From: Bacteroidetes bacterium HGW-Bacteroidetes-12
GTDB taxonomy: Bacteria; Bacteroidota; Bacteroidia; Flavobacteriales_E; Vicingaceae
Assembly (NCBI GenBank): GCA_002841035.1
Contig: PHDR01000146.1
Location: 1 to 7,057 of the forward strand
Length of the DNA: 7,057 nt
Direction of reading: 5' to 3'
Below, one piece after another: positions 5,071-7,057 of this stretch; position 1 is the first letter of the stretch, and every line of letters begins with the position of its first letter. The translations under genes and the position numbers were made by a program. The notes beneath the pieces were generated by a model. It was not told where the DNA came from. It searched no databases and saw only the letters and a list, made by a program, of their open reading frames with translations.

Positions 5071-7057
5071 CTAACTTCTTTTAATTTTATTAATGGCTTT
5101 GGTTAATTTGCTTTTTTCCTTAAAATCTTCTGCATAATAGCCACCTCCATAACCATAACCATAACCGTAACCGTAACCATAGCCATAACTATAACCGTAG
5201 CCATAGCCTATTTTTTGTTCTTTTAAATCATTAATTAATAAACCAACATTTTCAATTTTTTTAGTTTCGTACATATTGTTAATGAGTTCTAATTGTGATT
5301 TATTGGTATATCGTTGCCTTACCACATATAAATTCACGTCAGAGTACTTAGAAAGTATCATTGCATCAGTAACCAAACCAATTGGTGGTGTATCGATAAT
5401 AATTACATCGTAAATTTTATTAGCTTCATTCATAAAATCTTCCATTCGTTTGGTATCAATTAACTCTGAAGGATTGGGAGGTATAGGTCCTGATGATACT
5501 AGGAAAACATTTTCATAATTTGTTGATTGAACAACTTCCTCAAAACTAGATTTACCTATTAAATAGTTGGATAAGCCTTGCGTGTTTTTAAGTCCGAAAT
5601 CATTGAAAATTTTAGGCTTACGTAAACCAGCACCAATTAGTAATGTTTTCTTACCCGAAAGGGAATAAGCCAATGCTAAATTAATAGAACAAAAGGTTTT
5701 TCCTTCTCCACTTACAGAAGAAGTAATTAAAATACAAAAGGAGTTCTTTTCTTTTGTGATGTAATTTATATTGGTTCTTATTGTTCTAAAAGATTCAGCA
5801 ACAATTGATTTTGGTTGAGTGATAAGAATTAAATTTCCTGCATCTTTGATATGCCCAATAGTACCTAAAATAGGTATTTTAGTAATAGCTTCCACATCTC
5901 CTTTTTCAATAATTTTAGTATTAAAAAGAAAGAATAGTAATACAATTAAAAATGGAATAATAAAAGCTACTCCTATATTAAAAGTATAAATACTTGTTGG
6001 GATAATGCCCACATAAGAAACAGTATAATCACTTGCTGGTTCAAGAATTTTAGCTTTAGGAACATTAGATGCTTCTGCCATAGCTGCTTCACTTCTTTTT
6101 TGCAATAAATAATTGTAAAAATTATTGTTCAACTCATAAATTCGGTTCATTCGGATGTATTCTGATTCGGCAGAAGGCAGTTGAGACAGTCTTCCGTCAA
6201 CATTTAGCAACTGTTCTTTCAATTGATCTAACTGGAATTTTTTCTGCATCAAACGAGATTCAATATTGGCAGCCAAAATTTGTTTATTGGTTATTATCTG
6301 TTCTATTAATAATTTATAAGAAGTACTACTATCACTTGCTTGTGTTTCTAATCTTTTTTTCTGGGCATATAAGCTCATTAATTCAGTAATGGATCGATAC
6401 AGTGGGTCTTGTACGTTCACATTAAGGATGTTTGGTATAAATATTTTGTCTATATCCGAATTGTTTAAGTTTTTAATGGTTTCTGAATAGAAATTATACT
6501 CAAACTGAACTTCAACAAATTCTTTTTCAATATCGTTTGATTGAGGTATTAAAGTGTTGGAATTAATTTGTAGTTTTTTATTGTTGTTTAGCCCTTTGAA
6601 TTCTTCAATTTTATTTTCGGTAGAACGTAAATCACCTGAAATATCTTTTAATTGTTCGTCAACAAATTTTATGGTATTGGTGGCTATTTCACTACTTTCT
6701 TTCAATCCATTTTCAATGTAATATTGCATCAACGCATTAATAAAATCAACTTCTTTTTCGATGGTTGGTCCTGTTAAACTAAATTTTAGGATGGATGATT
6801 CCATCGGTTCTGTTTCTAACTGTATACTCGTTTGATATACTTTTGCCAATGAATTTAAGTCATTTATACTAAAAGATAATAATTTTTCTTCCGTTCTTCC
6901 TTTTTCGTATTTTTCAGTTAATGTAATTTTTACATTAATACCATTTAAATCTATCCATTGGTTAAAAGAAAAAGTTTGTTGATTTTCAAATTCTTTATCT
7001 TTAGCTACAGAGAAAGAAGATACATCATTTACTTTTAGGTAATAAAAAGAGCGGTAA
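5071..7057 (-). CDS. wzc: Wzc-like polysaccharide co-polymerase/tyrosine autokinase (Wzz-BY-kinase fusion, 5' partial)
   Basis: The minus-strand frame stays open to the right edge, so the gene starts outside the window. A TTG at 6849 is internal: 69 further codons upstream read as normal Wzz-domain protein. About 661 residues are visible (family members are usually about 700-800). In order they are: periplasmic Wzz part with helical, coiled-coil-prone region (about 100-290); GNVR-type segment with LLQKRSEAAMAEASN (317-331); Pro-containing GIIPTS, then a transmembrane helix (about 357-379); oligomerisation motif ExxRxxR (ESFRTIR, 421-427); Walker A SGEGKT (449-454); a Walker A' reading LLIGAGLRKP (472-481); Walker B DVIIIDTPP (550-558); and a Tyr-Gly tail (617-641). 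Such inner-membrane proteins set chain length and drive export of Wzx/Wzy-type polysaccharide through cycles of tail tyrosine phosphorylation. The usual Asp residues of Walker A' are both Gly here, so kinase activity is uncertain. legB follows with no gap. Confidence 0.9.
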   Translation of the reverse strand, partial: YRSFYYLKVNDVSSFSVAKDKEFENQQTFSFNQWIDLNGINVKITLTEKYEKGRTEEKLLSFSINDLNSLAKVYQTSIQLETEPMESSILKFSLTGPTIEKEVDFINALMQYYIENGLKESSEIATNTIKFVDEQLKDISGDLRSTENKIEEFKGLNNNKKLQINSNTLIPQSNDIEKEFVEVQFEYNFYSETIKNLNNSDIDKIFIPNILNVNVQDPLYRSITELMSLYAQKKRLETQASDSSTSYKLLIEQIITNKQILAANIESRLMQKKFQLDQLKEQLLNVDGRLSQLPSAESEYIRMNRIYELNNNFYNYLLQKRSEAAMAEASNVPKAKILEPASDYTVSYVGIIPTSIYTFNIGVAFIIPFLIVLLFFLFNTKIIEKGDVEAITKIPILGTIGHIKDAGNLILITQPKSIVAESFRTIRTNINYITKEKNSFCILITSSVSGEGKTFCSINLALAYSLSGKKTLLIGAGLRKPKIFNDFGLKNTQGLSNYLIGKSSFEEVVQSTNYENVFLVSSGPIPPNPSELIDTKRMEDFMNEANKIYDVIIIDTPPIGLVTDAMILSKYSDVNLYVVRQRYTNKSQLELINNMYETKKIENVGLLINDLKEQKIGYGYGYSYGYGYGYGYGYGYGGGYYAEDFKEKSKLTKAINKIKRS
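5075..5082 (-). promoter_or_regulatory. Purine-rich ribosome binding site of legB, inside the wzc-like coding end
   Basis: Read on the minus strand, AAAAGAAG ends four bases before the legB ATG, and the intervening bases include the upstream TAG stop. It supports the ATG at 5070 and coupled translation. Confidence 0.4.
5134..5208 (-). repeat. Imperfect GGY-TAY hexamer tract encoding a Tyr-Gly tail
   Basis: Twenty-five codons alternate Gly (one Ser) and Tyr almost perfectly and end in GGGYY, giving 12 tyrosines. The DNA is a degenerate six-base repeat (GGC/GGT followed by TAT/TAC). It is the C-terminal autophosphorylation cluster expected of a BY-kinase. Adding or removing a six-base unit keeps the frame, so tail length could vary between strains. 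Confidence 0.85.

Noticed and set aside
5071..6849. Taking the TTG at 6849 as the start of the wzc-like gene
   Set aside because: The same frame continues without a stop to the window edge and encodes further Wzz-like sequence (for example FSFNQWIDLNGINVKITLTE), so the TTG is internal and the gene is truncated by the window.

Overview
The window comes from a strongly AT-rich genome that looks like a member of the Bacteroidota, probably a flavobacterium-like lineage. The support is the protein families present (a Bacteroidota-style fused Wzz/Wzc exopolysaccharide kinase, a BadF-type sugar kinase and secreted beta-rich proteins), start sites with little or no Shine-Dalgarno sequence, and a promoter-like TTG-N19-TAnnTTTR site. 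Species cannot be named from the sequence.

Layout. Positions 1-861 (+) hold the 3' part of a secreted or outer-membrane beta-rich protein. Its stop abuts a 161-bp hairpin element (861-1021) with 17-bp perfect terminal inverted repeats and a TAA on both outer sides. The element separates it from a convergent BadF/N-acetylglucosamine-kinase-like gene (1020-1865, -). A divergent small exported or membrane protein of unknown function follows (1924-2352, +). Then come 389 bp without a convincing gene (2353-2741). This stretch holds a second terminal-inverted-repeat element (2469-2609) and a separate near-perfect 42-bp palindrome (2639-2680).

From 2742 to the right edge, everything on the minus strand belongs to a surface-polysaccharide locus. 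In transcription order it has a wzc-like polysaccharide co-polymerase/tyrosine autokinase (7057-5071, its 5' end outside the window), a LegB-type sugar-nucleotide 4,6-dehydratase (5070-4072, start codon directly abutting the wzc stop) and a LegC-type PLP aminotransferase (3917-2742). LegB and LegC are expected to act in sequence: nucleotide-activated GlcNAc, then a 4-keto-6-deoxy sugar, then a 4-amino-4,6-dideoxy sugar. The Wzc-like protein would control chain length and export of the polysaccharide. The rest of the expected legionaminic/sialic-type pathway is not seen downstream of legC; the locus ends there in repeats.

Most noteworthy are the hairpin element sitting exactly between two convergent stop codons, loss of both Walker A' aspartates in the Wzc-like kinase, its slippage-prone Tyr-Gly C-terminal tail, and the long palindrome downstream of legC. 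I found no CRISPR array, tRNA, rRNA, transposase gene or recognisable new multi-gene system.
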